64,000 bases of DNA from DATATJ01 sp963789075 (GTDB taxonomy: Bacteria; Acidobacteriota; Vicinamibacteria; Vicinamibacterales; CAVVIG01): the NCBI GenBank assembly GCA_963789075.1, contig CAWBJQ010000002.1, positions 124,001-188,000 of the forward strand, read 5' to 3'. Below are positions 22,738 through 31,637 of this stretch, piece after piece. Numbering within the stretch: the stretch's first letter is position 1; every line of letters starts with the position of its first letter. Made by a program: the position numbers and the translations under genes. The notes under the pieces are model-generated. The model was not told where the DNA came from. It worked only from the letters and a program-made list of their open reading frames with translations, and searched no databases.

Positions 22738-23241
22738 TTAGGGTTTCATCTCCTTGCCGCTGATCTGCACATCGAACCCGTCCGGGTCCTTGATATGGAA
22801 GCTGTTCTCGGTGTCCTCGCGCGCATCAAGTTTGCGGCGATCGAGCTCGGCTTTGACTTTGTCTTTGTCCCAGTCCTCGATCGTGTACGCGATGTGATCG
22901 ACTTTCGGCGCCGTTCCCGGCTGTCGCGCGTTGCGCGGGAGCAGCCACGTGCCGTGGTCGCCGAACGACAAGTACGCCTGTTTCCCATCGTCATGCGACG
23001 CCTTCATGCCGAGCAGGTCCGCGTAGAAGTCGCGCGTCTTGCCGTAGTCGGCCACCTGATACGAAATGTGATTGACCGCGATCGCCTTGAAGCCCTTTCC
23101 CTCGGCCGCCGCCGCGCCCGCCGAGGCCGCGCCCACGGCTGACGCCGCGGTCGCCGTGAGCGCCAGGCTTTGAATGAGCTGGCGCCGCGTCATCTTGCCG
23201 TGTTCGAAGTCGCTGAGCAGGTTCGCAATAATGTGTTCCAT
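22738..23241 (-). CDS. exported VOC (glyoxalase/dioxygenase-fold) family protein
   Basis: A 167-residue protein. HGKMTRRQLIQSLALTATAAS is a Tat-like leader with twin Arg (TRRQLIQSL), though Asp and Glu before it make it unusual. The VOC fold follows: AVNHISYQVADYGKTRDFYADLLGM, then KVDHIAYTIEDWDKD and SFHIKDPDGFDVQISG. The first His (VNHISY) and the second (VDHIAY) occupy usual metal-ligand places. Substrate unknown. It is convergent with the response regulator gene and preceded by GGAGGGTCTG close to the ATG. Confidence 0.85.
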   Translation of the reverse strand: MEHIIANLLSDFEHGKMTRRQLIQSLALTATAASAVGAASAGAAAAEGKGFKAIAVNHISYQVADYGKTRDFYADLLGMKASHDDGKQAYLSFGDHGTWLLPRNARQPGTAPKVDHIAYTIEDWDKDKVKAELDRRKLDAREDTENSFHIKDPDGFDVQISGKEMKP

Positions 23242-23419
23242 CAGACCCTCCAGGAATGTGCGCCCATCCTAGTGGGGAGTTGGCGCCGGCGGCAAGCGGA
23301 TCATTTCACGCCGCGGCACAGGGTCTGCCATACGACGCCACGAGCCGTCGGGAGGTTCGATATTTGAATGTCAATCCGCGCGCGCGGCGTACGCTCGCGC
23401 GGTTCGAACTTGTGCGCGC

Positions 23420-23863
23420 TTACTGCGGGCAGTCGCCGTCCAGTGTCTTCACCGACTTGACGCGGAACTCTGGTAGATCGACATTCCCAGTTCCGGACGC
23501 TGCGCCGCCGCTGCTGCCGGCGATCACCGCCTGCGTCGGATCCATGGCGCCCGCCTGGGCTGCGACGTTCGGAGACGGGTAGAGGCCTCCGGAGATCTTG
23601 ACGCGCGGACCGATCACGCCGCCGACGATCTCGACGCGCTTGCCGGCAAACTGTTTCATGTCCCGGCCAGACAGCCGATACGTCGTCGCCGTCGTGGGAT
23701 TCACATCGTCGGCGAATGTGAACTGATTCGGCGCCGAACCGCTCGGCTGCACGCATCCGCTCAGCGTGAGCGCTTTCGGTGCTTCGTTCTTGCTCGTCGT
23801 CTGCGCACCGGGAATCGCGGCGGCACACGCGATAGCTAGCAGCGTGAAGAATGCGATACGCAC
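23420..23863 (-). CDS. small exported protein with conserved GCVQ core
   Basis: A 147-residue protein with a Sec signal (MRIAFFTLLAIACAAAIPGAQ). The mature part shows ALTLSGCVQPSG, TYRLSGRDMKQFAGKRVEIVGGVIG and a closing FRVKSVKTLDGDCP. This OB-like arrangement resembles the exported protein at 16268-16858 and is frequent in acidobacterial genomes with no known role. The start is GTG at 23863, placed just after GGAGTGAGG. Transcribed from the same strand as the neighbouring VOC protein and MarC genes. Confidence 0.75.
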   Translation of the reverse strand: MRIAFFTLLAIACAAAIPGAQTTSKNEAPKALTLSGCVQPSGSAPNQFTFADDVNPTTATTYRLSGRDMKQFAGKRVEIVGGVIGPRVKISGGLYPSPNVAAQAGAMDPTQAVIAGSSGGAASGTGNVDLPEFRVKSVKTLDGDCPQ

Positions 23864-23877
23864 GGGGCCTCACTCCA

Positions 23878-23941
23878 AAAAGGGGCCGTACCCCTTTTCT
23901 GATTCTGACAGTGAGGCGCGAAAATGGGTACGGCCCCTTTT
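23878..23941. repeat. hairpin with 16-bp perfect arms overlapping the marC stop codon
   Basis: AAAAGGGGCCGTACCC (23878-23893) and GGGTACGGCCCCTTTT (23926-23941) are exact complements around a 32-base loop. On the minus strand the hairpin starts at the last base of the MarC stop codon and ends in a T-run, as a rho-independent terminator would. It ends about 15 bp before the start of the exported protein gene. The same arm type is a plausible dispersed repeat. Confidence 0.75.
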
Positions 23942-24618
23942 CAGCGCCGAAGCTGCACGAGCGGCTGGATCAGATCGACGAAGCCGCTCCAGATGATACT
24001 GACGCCGACACACATCAAAATAAATGCCGACAGCCGCAGGAACACCACAGTCCCAGTTTCGCCGAGATAGGTGATGAGCCGCGAGGCAAATCGATAGCTG
24101 AGGTAGACCGTCAGCGCCACGATGCCGACGGTGATCAAATCGGTGGCGAGGCTGATCGCGCGCGACGTGCCGAACAGCGTTTCGCGCGCGCCGAGCGTGA
24201 TCGCGATCGAGACTGAACCTGGACCGACCGTCAGCGGAAATGTGAGCGGAAAGAACGCGCGCTTCGGAAGGTCGCGCTCCCACGCGTCGGGCACCGGCGG
24301 ATTCCGCGACGACTGGGTATCGTCCGCGTTGATCAGATGCCAGCCGTTGGCAGCGACGAGCAGCCCGCCGGCGACTCGAACAATCGGCAGCGAGACGCCG
24401 AAGATGCGCAGGACCTGCGAGCCGATCAGCATGGCGCCCGCGAGCAGCACGTAGGCGTTGCGCGCGACCAGGCGGGCGAGCTGCCGCCGGCCCGCAGCCG
24501 GCAGATCCGCCGACATCGACAGGAAGATCGGCGCCGAGCCAATCGGGTTGACGATCGGCAAGAGCGCCGCGATGGTCACGGCGCCCGATTTGAAGACGGC
24601 TGTGAGCTGTTGGTTCAC
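23941..24618 (-). CDS. MarC family integral membrane protein
   Basis: A 225-residue protein with six hydrophobic segments. IAALLPIVNPIGSAPIFLSMS is the MarC signature start, and FFPLTFPLTVGPGSVSIAITLG is the second conserved internal repeat with its PLT-GPG motif. RVAGGLLVAANGWHLI and the terminal LSAFILMCVGVSIIWSGFVDL complete the fold. MarC/UPF0056 proteins sit in the inner membrane. The name comes from a locus once linked to multiple antibiotic resistance, but transport of drugs is not supported and the substrate is unknown. Monocistronic, ending in a strong hairpin. Confidence 0.92.
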   Translation of the reverse strand: MNQQLTAVFKSGAVTIAALLPIVNPIGSAPIFLSMSADLPAAGRRQLARLVARNAYVLLAGAMLIGSQVLRIFGVSLPIVRVAGGLLVAANGWHLINADDTQSSRNPPVPDAWERDLPKRAFFPLTFPLTVGPGSVSIAITLGARETLFGTSRAISLATDLITVGIVALTVYLSYRFASRLITYLGETGTVVFLRLSAFILMCVGVSIIWSGFVDLIQPLVQLRR

Positions 24619-24728
24619 GCGGTGGGCCTACCTGCATGATACAGGCTTCGCGCCATTCTCCCTCCTCACGCCTTGCGGGTCGGGCGCCTCGGCGCCCTCG
24701 GTGCGACAAACGAATTTCGGAGACGCCG

Positions 24729-25835
24729 CTAGGAAGGGGGAATCGGCGCGATGTCGTCTGTCAGTGGGCCACTCAGCTCGTCGTAGACGCGGTGCAGATA
24801 CCAGTCGACGAGGTAGACCTCGAAATCGCGATTCAGCTTCTGGTCGTCGTGCGTCATCGCGACCATCAGGCTGCGGAGGCCCGGCAGAATCGCCGCCTTG
24901 GCCTCGTCGGCGCTCAGGCCCTTCGCCTTTGCGTCGGCTCCCTGTCGAAGCAGCTCGCGAAAGACCGCGATATGCGCGCGGAGTAGCGCCTTGTCGTGCA
25001 ACGGTTCGCCATGGCCCGGCACGATCGTCATCGCGTCGAGCCGGTCCATCCGCTCGAGCGTCCGCAGCCAGCCGGTGGGATACGCGCTGAGGGCGAACGC
25101 AATCGGATTCACAAGCAGATCGCCGGTCACGAGAATCTTTTCATCCGGCAGATACAGGAACGTGTCGCCCGGCGTGACGGCCCGATCGTAGTGCAGCACC
25201 TGAATGCGGCGATCGCCGAGATCGATCTCCAGCCGGTCGCTGTAGGTGACGTTTGGGAAGACGAGATGCACGTGCGATTTCTGGTCGACGAAGAACGTGT
25301 CGTCCGCGAGCAACGCCCTGAGCTTCGGCAGCTCGGGCGCCGACGGATTCGCCGCCGCGATGTCCTCGATTCGCTTCTCGAGCGATCGTAGATACGCCGG
25401 CAACTGGGTGTCGATGCCAGGCTGGTTGAACGCGAGCGCCGGGCCCATCATCATCGTGCGCGTCTTCTCATGAGCAATGACGCGGAGATCCGGAAACGCT
25501 TGGAGATACGTCTCGGTGCCGTACCAATGGTCCCAATGCCAATGGGAATTCACGACGTAACGAACCGGATGCGTCGTGATCTTGCGGATTTCATCGAGGA
25601 CAGCAGCCGCGGCGGCGGGAGTGCCGTTGCTGTCGAACACGAGCACGCTGTCGCGACCGACGATCACGACGGCGTTGCCGTCGAGCCCGACGTCGCCATA
25701 TGGTGGCGTCGTGAACAGGAAGATGCCGTCGGCGATCTGCGATTTGGCCGGTGCAGGGTGCGTGTGGCCCGCCGGGACGATCGGCAGGAGCAGCAGAAGC
25801 GCCATCGCGGTGAAGCGGCGAAGGTGATGCTGCAA
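24729..25835 (-). CDS. exported metallo-beta-lactamase-fold hydrolase
   Basis: A 368-residue protein with a signal peptide (FTAMALLLLLPIVPAGHTHP). The MBL fold is clear: NAVVIVGRDSVLVFDSNGTP, the metal-binding SHWHWDHWYGT (HxHxDH), ILVTGDLLVNP (bridging Asp) and TIVPGHGEPLHD (last His). About 70 helical residues follow. The length and architecture suit the SoxH/quinoprotein-relay-like or QuiP-like exported MBL hydrolases; no specific substrate can be assigned. The start lies seven bases after the arfB stop, which suggests co-transcription. Confidence 0.9.
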   Translation of the reverse strand: MQHHLRRFTAMALLLLLPIVPAGHTHPAPAKSQIADGIFLFTTPPYGDVGLDGNAVVIVGRDSVLVFDSNGTPAAAAAVLDEIRKITTHPVRYVVNSHWHWDHWYGTETYLQAFPDLRVIAHEKTRTMMMGPALAFNQPGIDTQLPAYLRSLEKRIEDIAAANPSAPELPKLRALLADDTFFVDQKSHVHLVFPNVTYSDRLEIDLGDRRIQVLHYDRAVTPGDTFLYLPDEKILVTGDLLVNPIAFALSAYPTGWLRTLERMDRLDAMTIVPGHGEPLHDKALLRAHIAVFRELLRQGADAKAKGLSADEAKAAILPGLRSLMVAMTHDDQKLNRDFEVYLVDWYLHRVYDELSGPLTDDIAPIPPS

Positions 25836-25842
25836 CGCGTTG

Positions 25843-26265
25843 TCAGTCCTCGCGCGATCGCCGGCTGCTCCGCAAGTCTTTGACCGCGCTCCGGCGCTTC
25901 TTGGACTCGAGGCGCTTCTCGCGCGCCGCCTTCCGCGGCTTGGTCGGCCGGCGTCTTTTCGGGCGTTTGGCCGCTGCCTGCAGGAGTGCGATCAACCGGG
26001 CCCGCGCCGCTTCACGATTCTGCCCTTGGGTCCGGTGCTCGCGACTGTCGATCAGCAGCACGCCGTCGACGGTGAGCCGGCTGCCGGCCAGCGTAGCCAG
26101 ACGCTCCTTCACCTCCGGCGGAATCGACGATGCGCGCAGGTTGAAACGGAGCTCGACGGCGGTCGACACCTTGTTGACGTTCTGGCCGCCGGGTCCCGAC
26201 GCGCGCACGAAGCGCTCCTCGATGTCGCGTTCGTCGATCGCGATGGTGTCGGTCACGTGCAGCAT
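25843..26265 (-). CDS. arfB: alternative ribosome-rescue peptidyl-tRNA hydrolase ArfB
   Basis: A 140-residue protein that releases peptides from stalled ribosomes. RFVRASGPGGQNVNKVSTAVELRFN holds the GGQ catalytic loop (residues 26-28) as in class I release factors. The last 45 residues are very basic (KRPKRRRPTKPRKAAREKR), the tail that enters the empty mRNA channel. The length is typical of ArfB/YaeJ. It is followed seven bases later by the MBL-fold hydrolase gene. Confidence 0.95.
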   Translation of the reverse strand: MLHVTDTIAIDERDIEERFVRASGPGGQNVNKVSTAVELRFNLRASSIPPEVKERLATLAGSRLTVDGVLLIDSREHRTQGQNREAARARLIALLQAAAKRPKRRRPTKPRKAAREKRLESKKRRSAVKDLRSSRRSRED

Positions 26266-26302
26266 GCGCCATGATAGCCGGCCTCGGCAGGCGCGCGGCG
26301 GA

Positions 26303-27409
26303 TTACGGCTTCACGTACTTCTTCACGTCCTTCTGTCCGACTTCCGCGCCGTAGATATTGCCTTGCGCGTCGGCAGCGACCCCCTCGGCATTACTGGTGT
26401 TCGTCGCCTTCTCGTTCGGATCGGGGATGAAGTACTTCACGGCGCCGTCTTTGGCGCTGCCGATGCGGATGCCGCGCTTCCACCCGTCGTGATTGCGCGC
26501 CACCGACTCGGACTCCGAGTCGCCCACGTAGATGGTGTCGTGCGCGTCGATGAAGACGCCGCTCGGACGGCTGAATTGCGTCCATTCGGCGAGGTAATTC
26601 CCGTTCTGATCGAGAATCTGGATCCGGTTGTTGTTGCGGTCGCCGACGAAGAGCCGGCCTTTCGAATCCATGGCCAGCGCGTGCGGCTGATCGTATTCGT
26701 TCGGCCCGGTCCCCGTCTTGCCCCAGGTCTTGATCAGCCTGCCGTCTTTCGCGAACTTGAACAGATGATCGTCGCCGGCGCCGTGGCCTTCGGCGACGAA
26801 GATGTCGCCGCTCGGCGCAACCAGGACGGCGTTCGGCTGATAGAACGGCGCGGGCTCGGCCGCGCCGCCTGCCTTGCCGAGCGTCATCAGCAGCTTGCCG
26901 TCGGGGCTGAACTCGTACACCTGATGGCCGATGGTCGCCCCGGCTGGCGGACCAATCGGGCCAACTGGCGCGGGTGCGCCGGCGCCACGCGCGCCGCGCG
27001 GCGGCCGCGGGGCGTTGTCCTGTCCATCGGTGATCCAGACGTTGCCGTTCCGGTCGACAAAGATGCCGTGCGGGAAAATCAGCATGCCCGCGCCAAAGCT
27101 GGTCACGAGCTTGCCCGATGCGTCGAACTTCATGATCGGGTTGACGGTGGGCGCGTTGAGGCAGGAGTTCGCGCCGCAGCGTTCAGCGATCCAGATGCTC
27201 TTGCCGTCCTTGTCGATCGCGACCGCGCTCGTCGATCCCCACGTCCGCCCTTCCGGGAGCTTGAAGTAGTTCTCGACCGTGCGATACGGATTCGGCAAGT
27301 CGTTGACCGGCTGCGGCGTACTCTGCGCGATCACACCTCCGCCCGCGACGGCGAGCGTAGCGGCCATCGCGAGGCCCGCCGCAAGCTTGAGCTGACCTGT
27401 GTGCGACAT
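26303..27409 (-). CDS. exported NHL-repeat six-bladed propeller protein
   Basis: A 368-residue protein with a signal peptide (AAGLAMAATLAVAGGGVIAQ). Several NHL-type blades are visible: FPHGIFVDRNGNVWITDGQ, QPNAVLVAPSGDIFVAEG, QPHALAMDSKGRLFVGDRNNNRI and SNAEGVAADAQGNIYGAEVG. A Pro/Gly/Ala-rich loop (about 135-160) interrupts one blade. Homologues are often named peptidyl-alpha-hydroxyglycine alpha-amidating-lyase-like, but catalysis cannot be inferred. The ATG at 27409 follows AGGAGT. It lies upstream of arfB in the same direction and is divergent from the cytochrome gene. Confidence 0.88.
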   Translation of the reverse strand: MSHTGQLKLAAGLAMAATLAVAGGGVIAQSTPQPVNDLPNPYRTVENYFKLPEGRTWGSTSAVAIDKDGKSIWIAERCGANSCLNAPTVNPIMKFDASGKLVTSFGAGMLIFPHGIFVDRNGNVWITDGQDNAPRPPRGARGAGAPAPVGPIGPPAGATIGHQVYEFSPDGKLLMTLGKAGGAAEPAPFYQPNAVLVAPSGDIFVAEGHGAGDDHLFKFAKDGRLIKTWGKTGTGPNEYDQPHALAMDSKGRLFVGDRNNNRIQILDQNGNYLAEWTQFSRPSGVFIDAHDTIYVGDSESESVARNHDGWKRGIRIGSAKDGAVKYFIPDPNEKATNTSNAEGVAADAQGNIYGAEVGQKDVKKYVKP

Positions 27410-27662
27410 CACTCCTGCCTCCCTCGAAGAAGTCGGCGACGATTCTACTGTGCTTTGCGCCTGAGCAGCGCTGACGCCTGGCCGAGGTGCCGGCCCGCTC
27501 TGCTGGGCACGATGGGCGTCGAAGGCGACTCGTAGACACTTGGTGACGAATTTTTGGTATCTCCCAGAGGGGAGGCGACGATATATCATGCGCTCGACGA
27601 CAGTAAGCCGGGCGACGCGGCCCGCAGCAAGGCGCTTCGTGCGCTCGATAAGGAGTGGTTCC

Positions 27663-28619
27663 ATGTTCGGACGAATGGCAGCGAGACGCGGCGCTCTAGT
27701 GACCGCGGCATTGACGATAGGCATTGCGTCGTTTGTGGCGCTCGGTGCGCAGCAGCCGCAGGAGCCTGCGGCACCCGCGCCGGCCGCGCCCGCGGGGCAG
27801 CGCGGGCAGCGCGGACAGCGCGGCGAGGCGCCCGACGCGGCGGCGGCCAAAGCCCCCGCGCCCAAGCCGCTTGTGCCGGTCGTGGCGAGCACGGTGGCTG
27901 CCAATCCGGATGCGTACTACGGTCAGGAAGTGACGATGACGGCGACCGTCGATAAGATCCTGTCGCCGACGTCCTTCTCGATGGATCAGGACCGCACGAA
28001 GAGCACCGGCCAGGACGTGCTGGTGCTCGCGCCGCGCCTCAACGAGCCGGTCGAGCTCAACTCGTACGTCACGGTGCTGGGCGAAGTGGTGAAGTTCGAT
28101 CCGGCCGAGATCAAGAACCAGGCGAAAGAGCTCAAAGTGGATCTGCCGGATGTCCCGGCTGACATCGCCGCGAAATATCGCGGCAAGCCGGCGCTCATCG
28201 CCACGACCGTCCTGAATGCGAAGATGGTGAACCTCGCCATGCGCCTGCCGCCGCCGATGACCAACGACGAGGAGATGCTGGACAAGGTGATGAAGCGCGT
28301 CGCGCCGGCGTTCACGGCGCTTCGCGGCGCCGTCGACAAGTCCGACATGGAGGCGACCAAGCAGAACGCCGTGATCCTGAAGCAGGCGTTCACCGAAACC
28401 GAAGCATTCTGGAAGTCGAAAGGCAAGGCGGACGCCACGAAATGGGCAGGCGACGCGCGCACGCAGGCCGACGCGATCGACCGTGACGTCGCGACCGGCA
28501 AGTGGGACGCGATCAAGACCTCTGCAACCGCGCTCGGTACGTCCTGCGGGAGCTGCCACGGCGTCTACCGCGAGCGGTTCGACGATGGGTCGTACCGGAT
28601 CAAGATGGGACCGAAATAG
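27663..28619 (+). CDS. exported c-type cytochrome (c-prime-like)
   Basis: A 318-residue protein. The signal (AALTIGIASFVALGAQ) is followed by a Pro/Ala/Gly/Gln-rich linker. A beta domain (about 75-175) includes YYGQEVTMTATVDKILSP and AFSMDQD-like strands. A helical domain follows (about 195-318) ending in SCGSCHGVYRERF, where CGSCH is the single covalent heme motif placed near the C-terminus, as in cytochrome c-prime four-helix bundles. AAGGAG precedes the ATG at 27663. Upstream in-frame codons from 27588 lack a ribosome site. It is probably a periplasmic electron carrier or gas sensor. It converges with the outer-membrane protein gene. Confidence 0.85.
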   Translation: MFGRMAARRGALVTAALTIGIASFVALGAQQPQEPAAPAPAAPAGQRGQRGQRGEAPDAAAAKAPAPKPLVPVVASTVAANPDAYYGQEVTMTATVDKILSPTSFSMDQDRTKSTGQDVLVLAPRLNEPVELNSYVTVLGEVVKFDPAEIKNQAKELKVDLPDVPADIAAKYRGKPALIATTVLNAKMVNLAMRLPPPMTNDEEMLDKVMKRVAPAFTALRGAVDKSDMEATKQNAVILKQAFTETEAFWKSKGKADATKWAGDARTQADAIDRDVATGKWDAIKTSATALGTSCGSCHGVYRERFDDGSYRIKMGPK

Positions 28620-28639
28620 ATTCGCGAGGTTCGCGCGGT

Positions 28640-29857
28640 TTAGAACGCTTCCTGGATCGCCAGGTAGAAACCGCGCGAGCCGTCTTTGCCCCATGCGTAG
28701 TCGGTGCACAGGTTCGTGCGCGACCGTTTGTTCAGGAGCACCCGCAGCCCGAACCCCGCCGCCGGCGCCACGGAATCGAACAGCTTCTCTCCCGTTTCCG
28801 AACTGTCCACGGTCGTCACATTCAGAAACGCCACCATGCCGAGCAGGCCGTTCGACGTGATCGTGCCGCGGTATTCCATTTCGCCGTACAGCATTTTCTC
28901 GCCGCGAAAGCGGCCTTCTCCGTAGCCGCGCGCGGATCGGCCATCGCCGCCGTTCTCCGGCAGGTCCAGGTACGGCGCGGTGCCGCCGGTGACCAGATCG
29001 CCCAGAAACCAGAACGCGAGCTTATGGCGCCCATCGGCCGTCAACTTTCTGTACGTTCGCGCGTCGAGGTACAGCTCCTGCCACGTGGAATCGCCGCCGA
29101 GGAACCCGTTCACGAAGGTCCGGTACGTCGCGCTGGCGAGAACGCCGCGCCGCGCGTTGATGGGATTGTCGCGCGTGTCGTAGAGGAGGCCGACGCTCGT
29201 CCCGCTGGAGGTCTGTGCGTCGTCGGTGAAGCCGTGCTGCTGGCTGTAGGCCAGATATGCGGACTGGTCGAACGCCGACGCCGCGCCCGCACCCGCGCGG
29301 GCGTTTGCGTGGACGTCGACGTTGAGGCCGAGGCCCACGAACAATCCCGGCTTCACCTTGCGGTACGCCGTCTCGTAGATCCGAAAGAAGTCGTATTTGA
29401 CGTTCGCGCTGCCGGCCTGCAGAGAGTTGGTGCCCAGCGCGTACGTGTTCTGCGACGTCCACCACAGCCGGTTGTCTCCCTGAAGAAACCAGCCATCGTC
29501 GTGCGTGAAGATTGAGAACTTCACGCCGGACAGCGTCTGCATCTTCTGGGAGAACTTCACGCCAGCCGACAGGACGGAGATCCCCGTGGTCTTGGGATCG
29601 CCACGGAAGAATGCGACGTTGGTGTTGAAACCACCGCTTACGCCAGTGGACGGCTTTGACCCGATCGACGGCGCGAAGACGAGGAAGTGCGCGCGCGATT
29701 CCTCATCGTCCGGTGGGGCATCCTCGGTTGGCAGCTTGTGCCTGAGCTGATGCCACAGATCGCCGACATCTTTCGATGGGAGCGCGACGGGAGCTGTTGG
29801 TGCATCGCCGCGGTCATCGCCTTGGGCCCGCGCGGCGGAAGGGACGAGCAGCGCCAT
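28640..29857 (-). CDS. outer-membrane beta-barrel protein, BamA/surface-antigen (D15) type
   Basis: About 405 residues of barrel strands: HFLVFAPSIGSKPSTGVSGG at the N-terminus, GTSVGLLYDTRDNPINARRG (the DTRDNP motif of D15 barrels), LPENGGDGRSARGYGEGRFRG (the conserved loop-6 RGY region) and a terminal aromatic residue (LAIQEAF) for barrel insertion. No POTRA domains precede it, so it is a barrel-only member. The signal peptide is short as read (MALLVPSAARAQ). One base lost upstream would restore a longer leader starting at 29901. It converges with the cytochrome gene. Confidence 0.87.
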   Translation of the reverse strand: MALLVPSAARAQGDDRGDAPTAPVALPSKDVGDLWHQLRHKLPTEDAPPDDEESRAHFLVFAPSIGSKPSTGVSGGFNTNVAFFRGDPKTTGISVLSAGVKFSQKMQTLSGVKFSIFTHDDGWFLQGDNRLWWTSQNTYALGTNSLQAGSANVKYDFFRIYETAYRKVKPGLFVGLGLNVDVHANARAGAGAASAFDQSAYLAYSQQHGFTDDAQTSSGTSVGLLYDTRDNPINARRGVLASATYRTFVNGFLGGDSTWQELYLDARTYRKLTADGRHKLAFWFLGDLVTGGTAPYLDLPENGGDGRSARGYGEGRFRGEKMLYGEMEYRGTITSNGLLGMVAFLNVTTVDSSETGEKLFDSVAPAAGFGLRVLLNKRSRTNLCTDYAWGKDGSRGFYLAIQEAF

Positions 29858-30023
29858 CGCGAGGCACGCCGATAACGTCGCAGAGTGGAAAGTCGTAGCA
29901 TTTATTATAACGAGCGCTGTTCCCTGTCCTGGCGATCACAGTCTTTTCACAAAACGGGACAAGCTGGGCTCGCAACAGCTCTTGAGATTGCGCCGGCATT
30001 CGCATCCCTTCCACAATGGCCGC

Positions 30024-30722
30024 ATGAGCCTTGTCGAGTGTCCCGCTGCATCGGTCCTGACCTGCGCGCGTCTGCTGACGGTCCTTGCGCTCGCGCTTGC
30101 GCCAGCGCGGGCCCGAGCTCAGGAGACTCCGTCATTCGAGCCGCCTGTCGCTATCGACAGCGCGCAGACCGCCGCTTCTCAGACACCTCCGCTGTCGACG
30201 ATGTCCTACGTCCCGATTACCGGACTGCAGCGCGTGAACTGGATCGTCGCCGGCACCATCGGACCTCGGAGCCTCGCCGTTGGCGTGCTCGCCGATGCTT
30301 GGCAAACCGGATTCAATGTCCCGGAAGAATGGGGGCGCAGCTGGAGCGGTGTCGGTAAGCGCTATCTCGAGCGTGAAGTAGACGTCGCGATCTCGAGCAC
30401 AATCGAAGCCGGCACGGGCGCGATCTGGAGCGAGGATCCGCGCTACATCCCGTCGGGCCGCCGCGGCCTCTGGCCGCGTGTGCGGTATGCATTGAAAACC
30501 GTTGTGTTGGCGCAGCGGCCGGACGGCCACCTCGCACCCGCATGGGGCCGATATGCCGGCAACGTCTTCAACAACGTGATCGAGAACGCCTGGCTGCCGC
30601 CAAGCCAGACGACCACCGGTCAGACGGCGTTGCGGAGCGCCAATGGATTTCTTGGCCGCGCCGGCGGCAATCTCTTCGATGAATTCTGGCCGGACGTTCG
30701 GCGGCTGCTGCAGAAGAAGTAG
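30024..30722 (+). CDS. exported conserved protein of unknown function
   Basis: A 232-residue protein. The leader LLTVLALALAPARARAQE is followed by YVPITGLQRVNWIVAGTIGPRSL, GLWPRVRYALKTVVLAQRPDG and WGRYAGNVFNNVIENAWLPP. These alternations of aromatic, Gly and small residues recur in a family of acidobacterial periplasmic or outer-membrane-associated proteins with no known role. The ATG at 30024 is taken because the signal peptide starts shortly after; an in-frame start at 29982 is possible. It is divergent from the barrel gene. Confidence 0.75.
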   Translation: MSLVECPAASVLTCARLLTVLALALAPARARAQETPSFEPPVAIDSAQTAASQTPPLSTMSYVPITGLQRVNWIVAGTIGPRSLAVGVLADAWQTGFNVPEEWGRSWSGVGKRYLEREVDVAISSTIEAGTGAIWSEDPRYIPSGRRGLWPRVRYALKTVVLAQRPDGHLAPAWGRYAGNVFNNVIENAWLPPSQTTTGQTALRSANGFLGRAGGNLFDEFWPDVRRLLQKK

Positions 30723-30744
30723 CAGCCGCTCGCGACTGATCACG

Positions 30745-31323
30745 TCACTTGTCCCGAACGGCCATGTGTCCGCTGGCGGCGCTGTCGAGCAGATCTCGAC
30801 GGACGAATCGCTGTGTGAGTTGGGCCGCGTCGGTCTCGTACGTCCGATGGCGCAGATCTTCCGACACCTCGAACCCGTGGCTCGAGAGGTAACGGCCGAA
30901 CGACCGCACGTCCACGATCTCTGGCGTCTCCACGATCTCGACGGCATGGCGCAACTCGTGGCCCAGTAACGCGATCTGCCGATCGCGCAGAAGCCCGCAG
31001 TTCAGCTCTGCCTTCGCGTACCGCACGCCGCCGGCGTACGAGACGAACTGCAGCTGCCCGCCGAATTCCAGTGCCGTATCAGATCGGATTGCGGCGCACG
31101 AGATGTACACGACGACGTCGGAGGCGTCCAGCCGATCCACCAGCGCGCGTAACGTCTCGGAGCGCGCGAGACCATCATCGATGAGCCCGCGCAACGACGG
31201 CGACGCCGTACGCACATGGGCGTTGGTTTGCGCGGTCACGCGCGACGCACCACTCAGAATCATCGCGGTCAGCACCACGGTGCAGATGAATCTTTGTCGC
31301 TTCGGCATGTTGCCGATGTTCAT
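30745..31323 (-). CDS. exported protein with HExxH zincin-like motif
   Basis: A 192-residue protein. The signal is FICTVVLTAMILSGASRVTAQ. The mature part begins ASPSLRGLIDDGLARSETLRALVDRLDASDVVVYI and contains IALLGHELRHAVEI, an HExxH motif with a plausible downstream acidic ligand (VRSFGRYL segment). The length and motif position fit small acidobacterial putative metallopeptidases. Activity is unproven. It converges with the preceding plus-strand gene; the gap is 22 bp. Confidence 0.75.
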   Translation of the reverse strand: MNIGNMPKRQRFICTVVLTAMILSGASRVTAQTNAHVRTASPSLRGLIDDGLARSETLRALVDRLDASDVVVYISCAAIRSDTALEFGGQLQFVSYAGGVRYAKAELNCGLLRDRQIALLGHELRHAVEIVETPEIVDVRSFGRYLSSHGFEVSEDLRHRTYETDAAQLTQRFVRRDLLDSAASGHMAVRDK

Positions 31324-31637
31324 AGCAACGGCCGGACCAACAGAGGGGCCCGCGCCAAAAGCGCGGTTTGGCGCGGCCTCTGCTGGCGTGCACCGCAGGC
31401 GGGTCGTGTTTACCGGTGTAAGAAACGGACGAACATGTCTGACATGGCGCGACGGACGACATCTTCGTGCTCGGCGTCAGAGTCGCGCCTGAATCGCTGA
31501 CATTTGAGGCCATATCGCCGACGAGCAGCCCGCACTTCAGACCGCCGCCGATCGACGAGACACGACAAAATTGTTCCGATGAAAAAAAAGGAGCCACGAC
31601 CCATCGCGGGGGGCCGCTTACAAACGTGACTTCTGCG
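31324..31637. other. intergenic region downstream of the urease operon
   Basis: About 310 bp with no supported gene. Short frames are Arg-rich and lack ribosome sites. It probably contains the end of the urease transcript and the promoter of the HExxH protein gene. No strong hairpin was seen. Confidence 0.45.
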
